In this document: one piece after another, positions 32,565-44,170 of the stretch
Layout of the letters: each line of letters begins with the position of its first letter
Numbering within the stretch: position 1 is the stretch's first letter
DNA from: Ancylobacter sp. Lp-2
GTDB taxonomy: Bacteria > Pseudomonadota > Alphaproteobacteria > Rhizobiales > Xanthobacteraceae
DNA length: 64,000 bases
Direction: 5' to 3'
Assembly: GCF_020523795.1 (NCBI RefSeq)
Contig: NZ_JAJALI010000007.1
Location: forward strand, 186,001 to 250,000
The notes under the pieces: generated by a model
Seen by the model: only the letters and a program-made list of their open reading frames with translations
Database searches by the model: none
What the model was told of the DNA's origin: nothing
Made by a program: the position numbers and the translations under genes

Positions 32565-33689
32565 ATGCCCGCACGCGCGAGCCTAGCATCCGTTTCGCCG
32601 CCGACAAAGTCGGCCGGCCCCGGCCGGGGCGTCGTCGCCCTTGCCGCGCCGGATCCGCGCGCGCTGCTGCGCTGGTACGACCGGCATCGCCGCGAGCTGC
32701 CATGGCGCGCCCCGCCCGGCGTGCGGCAGGATCCCTACAAGGTGTTCCTGTCCGAGATCATGCTGCAGCAGACCACCGTGGTGACGGTGCAGCCCTATTA
32801 CGCCGCCTTCCTCGCCCGCTGGCCTTCGGTGACAGCGCTGGCGGCGGCGAAGCTGGAGGAGGTGCTCTCCGCCTGGGCCGGGCTCGGCTACTATGCTCGC
32901 GCCCGCAACCTCCACGCCTGCGCCCGCGCGGTGGCCGGCGAGCATGGCGGACGCTTCCCGGACAGCGTCGAGGGACTGCTCGCCTTGCCGGGTGTCGGTC
33001 CCTATACCGCCGCCGCCATCGCCTCCATCGCCCATGAGCGCCGGGCGGCGGCGGTGGACGGCAATTGGGAGCGGGTGGTCGCCCGGCTGTTCGCGGTGGA
33101 GGAGGCGCTGCCGAAGGCGAGGAAGCAGCTGCGCGCGCTCGCCGAGACGCTGCTGCCCGCCGCCCGCTTCGGCGATTTCGCGCAGGCGATGATGGATCTC
33201 GGCGCCACGGTGTGCACGCCGAGGAAGCCGGCCTGCATCCTCTGTCCGTGGCGGGAGAATTGCGCGGCGCAGGCGGCCGGCAACCCGGAGGCCCACCCTG
33301 TCAAGGCGGCCAAGGCCGCGCGGCCGACGCGGCGCGGCGTCGCCTTCCTCGCGGTGCGGGCGGATGGCGCGGTGCTGGTACGCACCCGGCCGGAAAAGGG
33401 CCTGCTCGGCGGCATGACCGAGGTGCCCTCGACGCCGTGGCAGGAGGATGGGCAGAAGGGTGAAACCGCCGATCCCGCGCGTCATGCGCCGCTGAAGGCG
33501 CAATGGCAGGCGCTCAATGCCGGGGTGAGCCACGTGTTCAGCCATTTCGCGCTGGAGCTCGCGGTATGGCGGGCCCGGCTGCCGGCCGGCACCCCGGCCC
33601 CCGCAGGCCATCGCTGGGTGAAGCCGGTGGGCTTTCCGGCGGAAGCCTTTCCCAGCGTGATGGTCAAGGTATTGGAGTATATCGAATAA
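32565..33689 (+). CDS. mutY: A/G-specific adenine DNA glycosylase
   Basis: A 374-aa base-excision repair enzyme that removes A opposite 8-oxo-G. E64 (SEIMLQQT) is the catalytic acid; the helix-hairpin-helix LPGVGPYTAAAI is followed by D165 in VDGNWERVVAR. The 4Fe-4S cluster ligands are C217, C224, C227 and C233 (spacing 6-2-5). A C-terminal NUDIX-like domain (about 250-374; TRPEKGLLGGMTEVP, VSHVFSHFALEL) recognises 8-oxo-G. The start at 32565 is not supported by a clear ribosome site; the frame is open to 32256. Confidence 0.93.
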   Translation: MPARASLASVSPPTKSAGPGRGVVALAAPDPRALLRWYDRHRRELPWRAPPGVRQDPYKVFLSEIMLQQTTVVTVQPYYAAFLARWPSVTALAAAKLEEVLSAWAGLGYYARARNLHACARAVAGEHGGRFPDSVEGLLALPGVGPYTAAAIASIAHERRAAAVDGNWERVVARLFAVEEALPKARKQLRALAETLLPAARFGDFAQAMMDLGATVCTPRKPACILCPWRENCAAQAAGNPEAHPVKAAKAARPTRRGVAFLAVRADGAVLVRTRPEKGLLGGMTEVPSTPWQEDGQKGETADPARHAPLKAQWQALNAGVSHVFSHFALELAVWRARLPAGTPAPAGHRWVKPVGFPAEAFPSVMVKVLEYIE

Positions 33690-33774
33690 TTTGTCTGTGG
33701 ATTCGAACCTCTGCGCCGCTTGCGCGTTATCGCCTCGGCCCGCGCGGGTTGCGGGCGATCAGGAGACCATGACC

Positions 33775-33963
33775 ATGGGTAGCTCAATGGACAAGGGCAG
33801 AGGCCACGCTCGCGAATCGTCGGGCCAGGCCAAGCATGCCGCCGGCAAGATGGCGGGGGCGAAGAACATGGAAGCCGAGGGCCGGACCCAGGAGATGAAG
33901 GGCGAGGGCCACAAGGCCATGGGCAAGGAGAAGGACGCGGCGAAAAAGCCCGGCCATCACTGA
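33775..33963 (+). CDS. CsbD-like small stress protein
   Basis: 62 aa, very hydrophilic, of the CsbD-like kind: MGSSMDKGRGHARESSGQAKHAAG followed by repeated K-x-(M/A)-G-E-G elements and a KKPGHH end. These proteins are induced by general stress; their mechanism is unknown. AGGAG lies 9 bases before the ATG at 33775, which is preferred over the ATG at 33769 with only 3 bases of spacing. A terminator follows 24 bases after the stop. Confidence 0.7.
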   Translation: MGSSMDKGRGHARESSGQAKHAAGKMAGAKNMEAEGRTQEMKGEGHKAMGKEKDAAKKPGHH

Positions 33964-33987
33964 GCCGGACAACATGACGAATGAAGG

Positions 33988-34010
33988 GGCCGCCGGAAGG
34001 CGGCCTTTTC
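33988..34010 (+). terminator. Rho-independent terminator after the CsbD-like gene
   Basis: GGCCGCC - GGAA - GGCGGCC, a 7-bp GC stem with a stable GNRA-like loop, followed by TTTTCATTTT. It ends transcription before the convergent glutathione S-transferase gene. Confidence 0.85.
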
Positions 34011-34051
34011 ATTTTGCGGGTCGGAGTTCGGTCGCGCGGGAGCGGAGCGGC

Positions 34052-34657
34052 TCAGTCGGACAGCCCGATATGGGCGGGCAGGGCGGCGATCCGCGCCATC
34101 CAGCCGACGATGCCGGGATAGGCGGCGAGGTCGTAGCCGCCTTCCTCCGCCGTGTGGGTGTAGGCGTAGAGCGCGATGTCGGCGAGGCTGAAGGCGTCGC
34201 CCGCCAACCAGTCATGCCCGGCGAGCCGGGTCTCCATCACGGTGAGCGCCCGGTTGCCGGCGTCGAGCAGCTGGGCGAGCCGCTCGGGCGTCGCCAGGTG
34301 CCGGCGCTCCTCATAGACGAACAGCGCCCGGCGCACCGCGATGGCCGGCTCGTGGCTGTACTGCTCGAAGAACAGCCACTCATACATCTTGGCGCGGTCA
34401 TAGGAATCGGCCGGCACCAGCGCCGAGCCTTCCGCCAGATACAGCGTGATGGCGTTGGATTCGGCGAGGAAGCGGCCATCGGCAAGTTCGATGGTCGGCA
34501 GCTTGCCGATCGGGTTCTTGGCGAGGAAGCCCGGGCTGCGGGTCGAGCCGTCGCGCGAGGACATGGTGACGCGCCGGAGCGGCCGGCCGAGATGGGCGGC
34601 GGCCAGCCGGACCTTGTAGCTGTTGCCGGAGTCCGGCATGTCGTAGAGCGTGATCAT
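34052..34657 (-). CDS. Glutathione S-transferase family protein
   Basis: 201 aa. The N-terminal thioredoxin-like domain has MITLYDMPDSGNSYKVRLAAAHLG and NPIGKLPTIELADGRFLAESNAI, with the conserved cis-Pro and the Glu-Ser pair that hold glutathione. The C-terminal helical domain has LAGHDWLAGDAFSLADIALYAYTH, the N-capping box. Substrate not predictable. The start is the natural N terminus of the fold. It is convergent with the CsbD-like gene and 105 bases downstream of ccrM. Confidence 0.88.
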   Translation of the reverse strand: MITLYDMPDSGNSYKVRLAAAHLGRPLRRVTMSSRDGSTRSPGFLAKNPIGKLPTIELADGRFLAESNAITLYLAEGSALVPADSYDRAKMYEWLFFEQYSHEPAIAVRRALFVYEERRHLATPERLAQLLDAGNRALTVMETRLAGHDWLAGDAFSLADIALYAYTHTAEEGGYDLAAYPGIVGWMARIAALPAHIGLSD

Positions 34658-34762
34658 CGGCGGCTCCCCGGTTGCGGCGGGAAGCTTAGAGACCTTTCCG
34701 ATCGGGCGGAACGCCGGATCGACGAGAAGGTGCTCTCAACTCAATGGGCTGGAAGCGGAACG

Positions 34763-37116
<2,354 letters not shown>

Positions 37117-37143
37117 GTGTCGGCGCCGCTCAGGGCACCAAGC

Positions 37144-37797
37144 TCACGGCACCAGCCACAGCACCGGCAGCCAGCCGGCGGCCTGCGCCATCTCGATGCC
37201 TTCCGCCAGCGGGATGGCGGCGAGGAACACGCAGGCATCGATGAAGGTCTGCATCACCATGCGCGGGCGGATTTCCAGCGTGTCGACGTTCTGCCACAGC
37301 CGGAAATTCGGCCAGAAGCGCGGCACCCGCGCCTTGTAGGCGAGATAGGTCTCGCCGAAGCGCTCGGCGAGGAAGCGCTCTTCCTTGCGCACCACGATGG
37401 AGAATACCACCCAGGTGAGCAGCGCGGCGGCAACGGCCGCGGTGAACGACCCGAATTGCGCGCCGGCGCCGGCGGCGCCGATGAAGGAGAACACGTAGAG
37501 CGGGTTGCGGCTGATCGAATAGGGTCCGAGCGCCACGATCTCCGACTTCTTGCGGCCGCTGATATAGAGCGAGCACCAGGTGCGCCCCGCGATCGCCAGC
37601 GCCAGCAGCGCCACGCCCACCGTCTCGATGATCTCGTGCGGGCTGTCCTCGCTGTCCGGCCACAGCGAATGGCCGGTGAGCAGGATCAGCACCGCGAGGC
37701 CGCCAAGGGCGAACAGCGCGATTTTGCGCAGGCTCTGGACGGCGCCGAGGTCGATGCTCGGCGTCGGCTGGCCCACCGGCGGGGACTTGTCGTTCAT
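37144..37797 (-). CDS. Isoprenylcysteine carboxyl methyltransferase-like membrane protein
   Basis: 217 aa with about five membrane segments. The SAM-binding C-terminal part has the ICMT/phospholipid methyltransferase pattern GPYSISRNPLY and EERFLAERFGETYLAYKARVPRFWP. The acceptor is unknown; bacterial members may methylate lipids or small molecules. The stop is close to that of the convergent FUSC-like gene (28 bases). A second, shorter member of this fold is encoded at 52045-52632. Confidence 0.8.
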   Translation of the reverse strand: MNDKSPPVGQPTPSIDLGAVQSLRKIALFALGGLAVLILLTGHSLWPDSEDSPHEIIETVGVALLALAIAGRTWCSLYISGRKKSEIVALGPYSISRNPLYVFSFIGAAGAGAQFGSFTAAVAAALLTWVVFSIVVRKEERFLAERFGETYLAYKARVPRFWPNFRLWQNVDTLEIRPRMVMQTFIDACVFLAAIPLAEGIEMAQAAGWLPVLWLVP

Positions 37798-37853
37798 GGC
37801 TGGCTGATTCCCGGAGAATGTAGCCGGCCATTAATTCACGCTTGCGGCAAATT

Positions 37854-38810
37854 TCAGGCTGCCGTCACCCGCCTGTCACGCAGGGCGAGGCCGGCGGCGA
37901 CCAGAGCGAGGCCGGCGACGTGATAGAGGTGCAGGCTCTCGCCGAGCAGGCCGACCGCGAGCGCCGCGCCGAACACCGGCATCAATTGCAGGAACTGGCC
38001 GGCGCGGGTCGGGCCGAGCACCGCGACGCCGCGCGCCCACAGCACGAAGCCGATGGTCGGGAAGATCGCGGTATAGGCGATCAGCAGGGCCGCCTCGCCG
38101 GCATGGGCGGTGCCGAAACCGCCCTGCGCCATCTCCAGGACGGCGAAGGGGGCGAGCGCGACGAGGCCGAACGGGATCGACACCGCCAGCGCGGCGGCGG
38201 CGGACAGCCCGCCGGGGAAGCGCTTCAGCAGCACCGCATAGAGCGCGAAGGCGCTGATACCGCCGAACAGCACGAGGTCGCCGGGATTGAGCGCAAGGCT
38301 GGCGAGGTTGGCGATGTTCCCCCGCGTGACGATCAGCGCCACGCCGAGGGTGGAGACCCCGAGTGCCAGACGTGCCCGGCGGCTGGTGCGCTCGCGCAGG
38401 ATCAGCCAGCCGAGCAGGCCGACCAGGATCGGCGCCGCCGAGCCGATGATCGAGCCGTTGACGAGGGTGGTATGGGCGAGGCCGGCATAGATCATCACGG
38501 TGAACACCGCGATGTTCAGCACTCCGGCGGCCAGCCATAGCGGCCAGCGGCGCTTCAGCTCGTCGGCCTTGGCGCGGATCTCGCGGAAGGTGAAGGGCAG
38601 CAGCAGCAGGAGCGCGAAGGCCCAGCGGGCGGCGGAGAAGGTGGCCGGCGGCAGCACCTCGGCGGCCATGCGCCCGGCGAGGAAGTTGCCGGACCACAGC
38701 AGCGCCGCGCCGGTGAGCGCCAGCGCGGCGAAGGTGGCCGGCGGCATCTGCGGGCGGCGGAGTGCTGCGCCGGAGATGAACGGATTCAACGTGTCTGCCA
38801 CGAATGCCAT
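37854..38810 (-). CDS. EamA-type (DMT superfamily) transporter
   Basis: 318 aa with ten hydrophobic helices in two EamA repeats. The first has AALLWSGNFLAGRMAAEVLPPATFSAARW; each half ends with the typical ERTSRRARLALGVSTLGVALIV and GESLHLYHVAGLALVAAGLAL motifs. Such proteins export amino acids or other metabolites. An Lrp-type regulator is encoded 144 bases upstream on the same strand, which suggests amino-acid-linked control. Two in-frame Met lie near the start; 38810 is the longest in-frame choice. Confidence 0.85.
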   Translation of the reverse strand: MAFVADTLNPFISGAALRRPQMPPATFAALALTGAALLWSGNFLAGRMAAEVLPPATFSAARWAFALLLLLPFTFREIRAKADELKRRWPLWLAAGVLNIAVFTVMIYAGLAHTTLVNGSIIGSAAPILVGLLGWLILRERTSRRARLALGVSTLGVALIVTRGNIANLASLALNPGDLVLFGGISAFALYAVLLKRFPGGLSAAAALAVSIPFGLVALAPFAVLEMAQGGFGTAHAGEAALLIAYTAIFPTIGFVLWARGVAVLGPTRAGQFLQLMPVFGAALAVGLLGESLHLYHVAGLALVAAGLALRDRRVTAA

Positions 38811-38954
38811 GACGCTGCCTCCTCGCTTTCAAGAAACGCCGGGGCGGTGGATGTCACCGCGGGATTGCCGATATAGGTCAGTGTAGTTGACCTATGACCG
38901 GCATGTCCTTGCGTTCTGCGGGAGGGCGGCGGCGTTGAGCGGCAGATTCTGCCG

Positions 38955-39506
38955 TCAGCGCCGTATTTTTGGCTCGCGGCTGTCGCTGCCTATCTTTTCG
39001 GCAACGGAATCGGGCGCGGCGGGCGTGGGGCGCAGATGGCCGAGCGGCAGCGTGCCGCTCTCCTTCACCCGCTTGAGCGCCAGCGAGGAGCGCACGCCGC
39101 GCACGCCGGGCAGGCCCATCAGCACGTCATGGGCGAAGTGGGCGAAGCCGTCGAGATCCTCGCACACCACATGCAAGAGGTAGTCGCTGTCGCCGGTGAC
39201 GCTGTAGCAGGCGATCACCTCCGGCCGGTCCAGCACCGCCGCCTCGAAATCCCGCGCGGCTTCCTCGACCTGCCGCTCCAGGTGCACCTGGATGAAGGCG
39301 AGCACGCCGAGCCCGAGCCGGGGCGCGTCGAGCCGCGCCTGGTAGCCGGCGATCAGCCCGTCCTCCTCCAGCCGCCTTGTGCGCCGCAGGCACGGCGAGG
39401 GCGACAGGCCGATGCGCTCGGACAGTTCGGCATTGGTCAGCCGCCCGTCCTGCTGCAATTCCCTGAGGATGCGCATATCGAAGAGATCGACCACGGGGAG
39501 GCGCAT
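38955..39506 (-). CDS. Lrp/AsnC-family transcriptional regulator
   Basis: A 183-aa regulator. The N-terminal HTH is VDLFDMRILRELQQDGRLTNAELSERIGLSPSPCLRRTRRLEEDGLI. The RAM effector domain has LAFIQVHLERQ and VIACYSVTGDSDYLLHVVCEDL. A C-terminal extension of about 25 residues is polar and not part of the fold. It likely controls the EamA transporter gene downstream. GGAG sits 7 bases before the ATG at 39506. It is divergent from smc over 256 bases. Confidence 0.9.
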   Translation of the reverse strand: MRLPVVDLFDMRILRELQQDGRLTNAELSERIGLSPSPCLRRTRRLEEDGLIAGYQARLDAPRLGLGVLAFIQVHLERQVEEAARDFEAAVLDRPEVIACYSVTGDSDYLLHVVCEDLDGFAHFAHDVLMGLPGVRGVRSSLALKRVKESGTLPLGHLRPTPAAPDSVAEKIGSDSREPKIRR

Positions 39507-39762
39507 GCTCTGTCTCCATGGAAAGGAAATGCGGCAGGATCAGCTATCGGAGACGAGTTTGCCGGCAGAAGTCGCCACCCGGCAATTGGCCTTTTGGTCA
39601 GGATAGCTGACATTCCGGTCCCGCCGCCCGCGCCGACGGGTCGCCAAGCTTGCCGTCAACTGGGTGTCATAGGGCGGACAACCGTGCAAAATCCCCAACA
39701 TGTCGTGGATCGCCGCCCGCCGGACACTTGAACTTGTGCCCGGTCGGCCGCACCCTAAGGGC

Positions 39763-42700
39763 ATGAAATTCACCCGGCTGCGCCTTCTCGGCTTCAAGAC
39801 CTTCGTCGAGCCGACCGAGATGCTGATCGAGCCCGGCCTTACCGGCGTCGTGGGCCCGAATGGCTGCGGCAAGTCGAATCTCGTCGAAGCGCTGCGCTGG
39901 GTGATGGGCGAGAACTCCTACAAGGCGATGCGTGCCGAGGGGATGGACGACGTCATCTTCGGCGGTACCACCACCCGCCCGGCGCGCAACACCGCCGAGG
40001 TGATGCTGGTCATCGAGAACGAGGACCGCACCGCGCCGGCGATCTTCAACGATGCCGACCGGCTGGAGGTCTCCCGCCGCATCGAGCGCGAGGCCGGCTC
40101 CTCCTACCGTATCAATGGCCGCGAGGTGCGCGCCCGCGACGTGCAGATCCTGTTCGCCGACGCCTCCTCCGGCTCGCGCTCGCCCTCCATGGTGCGGCAG
40201 GGGCAGATCGGCGAGCTGGTCGGCTCCAAGCCCACCGCCCGCCGCCGCATCCTCGAGGAAGCCGCCGGCGTCGCCGGCCTGCACGCCCGCCGCCACGAGG
40301 CGGAGATGCGGCTGCGAGCGGCGGAGGCGAACCTCGGCCGACTGGAAGACGTGATCGGCCAGATCGGCACCCAGCTCGACGCGCTGCGCCGCCAGTCGCG
40401 GCAGGCCGGCCGCTACCGCGCCGTCTCCGGCGACATCCGCAAGGCGGAGGCGGCGCTGCTGTGGCTGCGCTGGTCGGAGGCCGCCGCTACCCTCGCCGAA
40501 GCCAGCCGCACCCTCGACCTCGCGGTGCGCGAGGTGGCGGCCTGCACGCTGGCGCAGGGCGAGACCGCCCGCACCACCGCCGTCGCCGCCCATGGCCTGC
40601 CGGCGCTGCGCGAGATCGATGCCGCCGCCGCCGCCGGCTTGCAGCGCCTCACCCTGGCGCGCGGCGAGCTCGACGGCGAGGAGGCGCGCGCCAGCGCCCG
40701 CGTCGCCGAGCTGGATCGCCGGCTCGCCCAGCTGGCCGGTGACCTGCAACGCGAGGCGGCGCTGGCCGCCGATGCCGGGGCGATGCTGGCGCGCTTCGCC
40801 GAGGAGGCCGCGACGCTGCAGGAGGCGGAGGAGGGGTCCGCCGAGGCGCTGGAGGCGGCGCAGGAAACGCGGGTGATCGTCGAGGAGGGTCTCGCCGCCG
40901 CCGAGGCCGCCTTCGCCGAGGCGACCGCGCTGGCCGCCGAGGGCACCGCCCGCCGCGCCGGCGCCGAGCGCGCGCTGCGCGAGGAGACCGACCGGCTAGC
41001 GAAGCTCGAGCGCGAGCTCGTGCAACTGTCCGAGCAGGCGCGCACCGTGGCCGCCGCCGCCGGTGCCGACCGGCTGGAGGAGCGCCGGGCCGCCGCCGAG
41101 ACGGCGCAGGAGGCCTTCGCCGAGGCCGAGGTGCTGGCCAACGACATCGAGGCGGCGCATGTCGAGGCGCGCGCCGCGCTCGACCGGGCCCGCCGTCCGC
41201 TCGCCGAGGCCGAGCGTACCGCCCAGCGGCTCGACACCGAGCAGCGCACGCTGATGAAGCTGCTCGATATCGGCACGCCCCGACGCTTCCCGCCGGTGCT
41301 CGACCAGATCACGGTGGCGCGCGGCTTCGAGACGGCGCTCGGCGCCGCGCTCGGTGACGATCTCGACGCCCCGGCGGTCGATTTCGCCGCCGCCGGCGAG
41401 GCGCCGGTGCGCTGGTCGCCGACCGGGCAGGGCGAATTGCCGCTGGAGCCGCCGCGCCCGGACGACCCGGCGCTGCCGCCGGGCGCCGAGCCGCTGGCCG
41501 ATCATGTGACGGCCCCGGCCGTGCTGGGGCGTAGGCTCGCCCAGATCGGCGTGGTCACGCGGGCGGACGGGCCATATCTGCTCGCCCGTCTCGCCCCCGG
41601 CCAGCGCCTCGTTTCCCGCGAAGGCGATCTGTGGCGTTGGGACGGCTTCGCCGCCGCCGCCGATGCCCCCACCGCCGCCGCCCGCCGGCTCGCCGAGCGC
41701 AACCGGCTCGCCGACATTGCCGACCAGCTCGCGAGCGCCCGTGCCGAGGTGACGACCCATCGGGCGGCGCTGACCGCCGCCGAGCAGGCGCTGCGTGCCG
41801 CCGGCTCGAAGGAGGCCCACGCCCGCGAGGCCCGGCGCGCCGCGCTGCGCGCCATGGAGACGACCCGCGAGGATTATGCTCGCGCCGAGCGGGCCGGTGC
41901 CGAGCGGGCCGCCCGCAAGGCGGCGCTCGACGCGAGTCTGGAGCGCGCCGAGGCCGAGCGCGAGCAGCACGCCATCGCGCTGGAGGAGGCGCGTGAGGCG
42001 CTGGCGGTGCTTCCCGCGCCCGGCGCCGCCGAGGCGCTGCTCGCCGAGGCTCGCCTCGCACTCGCTCAGCACCGCGCCGAGCTCGCCGAGGCGCGTTCCG
42101 CCGCTGAGGGGCTGGTGCGCGAGCGCGACCAGCGCCAGCGCCGGCTCGCCGCCCTCACCCATGAGGAGCAGTCGTGGAAGGCCCGCGCCGCCGGCACCGG
42201 CGAGCGGGTCGCCGCCATCGAGGATCGCCGCGAGGAGGCCGCCATCGAGCGCGCCGAGCTTGACGACGCCCCCGCGGTCTTCGCCTTCCGCCGCCGCGAG
42301 CTGCTCTCCGCCATCGAGCGCGCCGAGGCGGCCCGCCGCGACGCGTCCGATTCGCTGGCCGCCGCCGAGGCCGCCAGCCGCCAGGCCGAGCAGGACGCCC
42401 GCGCGGCGCTCGATGCGCTGGCCACGGCGCGCGAGGCCTCGGCCCGCGCCGAGACCCGGCTGGAGGGAGCCCGCCAGCGGCGCGAAGACCTCATCCGCGA
42501 GATCGCCGATACGCTCGACGCCCCGCCGGAGACCGCGCGCGAGATCGCCGGCTTGCCTACCGATTCGGCGGAGGCCCTGCCGGACCCGCAGGCGGTGGAG
42601 GCCGAGCTCGACCGGCTGAAGCGCGAGCGCGAGCGGCTCGGCGCCGTCAATCTGCGCGCCGAGGAGGAACTGGCCGAGGTCGAGACCCAGCAGCAGGGCC

Positions 42701-43263
42701 TCGCCGCCGAGCGCGACGACCTCACCGAGGCGATCAAACGGCTGCGCCAGGGCATCGCCAGCCTCAACCGCGAGGCGCGCGAGCGGCTCAACGCCTCCTT
42801 CGCGGTGGTGGACGGGCATTTCCGCCAGCTGTTCGGCACGCTGTTCGGCGGCGGCGAGGCGCAGCTGATTCTCACCGATTCGGAAGACCCGCTGGAGGCC
42901 GGCCTCGACATCGTCGCCAAGCCGCCGGGCAAGAAGCCGCAATCGCTGTCGCTGCTGTCGGGCGGCGAACAGGCGCTGACCGCGATGGCGCTGATCTTCG
43001 CGGTGTTCCTCACCAATCCGTCGCCGATCTGCGTGCTCGACGAGGTGGATGCACCACTCGACGACGCGAATGTCGAGCGCTTCTGCAATCTGCTCGACGA
43101 GATGCGGCGCCTGACGCAGACCCGATTCGTCACCATCACCCACAACCCGATCACCATGAGTCGGATGAATCGGCTGTTCGGCGTCACCATGGCCGAGCGC
43201 GGCGTTTCCCGGCTGGTTTCGGTCGATCTCACCACCGCCGAGAGCTTTCGCGAGGCCAGCTGA
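39763..43263 (+). CDS. smc: Chromosome segregation protein SMC
   Basis: A 1166-aa condensin ATPase. The N-terminal head has Walker A GPNGCGKSN (32-40), then a long Ala/Glu/Arg-rich coiled coil and a hinge at about 506-640 (RFPPVLDQITVARGFETALGAAL). The return coiled coil leads to the C-terminal head with the ABC signature LSGGEQ (about 1065) and Walker B CVLDEVDAPLDD. With ScpA and ScpB (not here) it organises and segregates the chromosome. A proline-rich stretch (LPLEPPRPDDPALPPG) lies within the hinge region, as in related alphaproteobacterial SMCs. The ATG at 39763 starts the conserved MKFTRLRLLGFKTF. Confidence 0.97.
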   Translation: MKFTRLRLLGFKTFVEPTEMLIEPGLTGVVGPNGCGKSNLVEALRWVMGENSYKAMRAEGMDDVIFGGTTTRPARNTAEVMLVIENEDRTAPAIFNDADRLEVSRRIEREAGSSYRINGREVRARDVQILFADASSGSRSPSMVRQGQIGELVGSKPTARRRILEEAAGVAGLHARRHEAEMRLRAAEANLGRLEDVIGQIGTQLDALRRQSRQAGRYRAVSGDIRKAEAALLWLRWSEAAATLAEASRTLDLAVREVAACTLAQGETARTTAVAAHGLPALREIDAAAAAGLQRLTLARGELDGEEARASARVAELDRRLAQLAGDLQREAALAADAGAMLARFAEEAATLQEAEEGSAEALEAAQETRVIVEEGLAAAEAAFAEATALAAEGTARRAGAERALREETDRLAKLERELVQLSEQARTVAAAAGADRLEERRAAAETAQEAFAEAEVLANDIEAAHVEARAALDRARRPLAEAERTAQRLDTEQRTLMKLLDIGTPRRFPPVLDQITVARGFETALGAALGDDLDAPAVDFAAAGEAPVRWSPTGQGELPLEPPRPDDPALPPGAEPLADHVTAPAVLGRRLAQIGVVTRADGPYLLARLAPGQRLVSREGDLWRWDGFAAAADAPTAAARRLAERNRLADIADQLASARAEVTTHRAALTAAEQALRAAGSKEAHAREARRAALRAMETTREDYARAERAGAERAARKAALDASLERAEAEREQHAIALEEAREALAVLPAPGAAEALLAEARLALAQHRAELAEARSAAEGLVRERDQRQRRLAALTHEEQSWKARAAGTGERVAAIEDRREEAAIERAELDDAPAVFAFRRRELLSAIERAEAARRDASDSLAAAEAASRQAEQDARAALDALATAREASARAETRLEGARQRREDLIREIADTLDAPPETAREIAGLPTDSAEALPDPQAVEAELDRLKRERERLGAVNLRAEEELAEVETQQQGLAAERDDLTEAIKRLRQGIASLNREARERLNASFAVVDGHFRQLFGTLFGGGEAQLILTDSEDPLEAGLDIVAKPPGKKPQSLSLLSGGEQALTAMALIFAVFLTNPSPICVLDEVDAPLDDANVERFCNLLDEMRRLTQTRFVTITHNPITMSRMNRLFGVTMAERGVSRLVSVDLTTAESFREAS

Positions 43264-43303
43264 CCCTCCGGCAGGCGGCGCGCGCGGGGCGTACGACGAT
43301 CCC

Positions 43304-43334
43304 TGGCATGCCAAAATCGGCTTCTGGCATGCCA
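43304..43334. promoter_or_regulatory. Two TGGCATGCCA palindromes spaced 21 bp
   Basis: TGGCATGCCAAAA occurs at 43304 and again at 43325, two helical turns apart, so a protein could bind both on the same face of the DNA. They lie 41 bases after the smc stop and about 120-150 bases upstream of the atp promoter. No regulator is identified. Confidence 0.5.
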
Positions 43335-43451
43335 AAAACACAGCGAAGAGCTTCCCTTGGTGCCGCGAGCCGTGCAAAACACCTGCGACAAGGCGTCCGT
43401 CTGCGGGTTTTGTCTATTATCTTCAATAGCTTAAAAGATGTGAGCGTCGCC

Positions 43452-43480
43452 TTGACACCCCTTGGGGCGATCACTATGGT
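43452..43480 (+). promoter_or_regulatory. atpIp: Predicted sigma-70 promoter of the atp (Fo) operon
   Basis: TTGACA (43452-43457), a 17-base spacer, then TATGGT (43475-43480). The -35 box is perfect and the -10 box has four of six consensus bases. The atpI start is 55 bases downstream of the -10 box. It is the best-matching promoter in the window and fits strong constant expression of ATP synthase genes. Confidence 0.75.
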
Positions 43481-43534
43481 GCGCCCGGTTTCGGGGGTAG
43501 GGAAACCTTCTCCGGTCAAGGCTGGGCACGGATC

Positions 43535-43915
43535 ATGGACGACCGCGAAAAAACGGACGGCCAGGGCAGCGCAGGCAAGCCGGAGCTCTCCGATTCCGAA
43601 CTCTCCGGCCGGCTTCGCGGCCTCGGTTCGGCACTCCAGCGGGTGCAGGCCGAACGCAAGGCGGAGGAGGCGGATCCGAAGGCGGACCCGACCTCCACGG
43701 CTTCCGGCATGGCGCTTGCCTTCCGGTTGGGGGCCGAGTTCGTGGCGGGGGTTCTGGTCGGTGCCGGCCTCGGCTGGGGTATCGACTATGTCCTCGGCAT
43801 CGCGCCGTGGGGAATGATCGTGTTCCTGCTGCTCGGCTTCGGGGCCAGCGTGGTGAACATGATGCGGGCGGCCGGCGAGTTCGGCCGCAAGACGCCGCCA
43901 AAGGGCGGTGCGTAG
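43535..43915 (+). CDS. atpI: ATP synthase protein I
   Basis: A 126-aa protein of the AtpI/AtpZ group. An acidic-polar N-terminal half of about 55 residues is followed by two membrane helices (LGAEFVAGVLVGAGLGWGIDYVLG and WGMIVFLLLGFGASVVNMM) and a short basic tail. AtpI helps assemble the c ring and is the first gene of Fo operons in Alphaproteobacteria. A consensus promoter precedes it. A 255-base spacer without a supported gene lies between it and atpB. Confidence 0.9.
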   Translation: MDDREKTDGQGSAGKPELSDSELSGRLRGLGSALQRVQAERKAEEADPKADPTSTASGMALAFRLGAEFVAGVLVGAGLGWGIDYVLGIAPWGMIVFLLLGFGASVVNMMRAAGEFGRKTPPKGGA

Positions 43916-44170
43916 GGATTGGGCGTTCGCCGCGAGGCAGCGCCGGAGCCGGGATCCCGCCGCAGCAGCGGCGCGAGGGTCGCGGCCGCCGCTGGAAGGC
44001 GGTTCGAGGACGATGCCGCCGCTCCATGCGGCGCCCGAAGCGGAAGGCGGTCTTGATCGTCAGGGTCGCTTCGGAACGAGAAATTCATGCGTGCCGCCCG
44101 TCCGGGCGGTGCGGTCGGGTAGGGCGGGCGTCCCATGATGGGGCGGTCCGGATGAGGGCAGCGACCGGCG

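Noticed and set aside
33700-33735. GGATTCGAACC, resembling the T-arm of a tRNA on the minus strand.
   Set aside because: The flanking bases do not pair into a T stem and no D-arm, anticodon arm or acceptor stem can be drawn around it.
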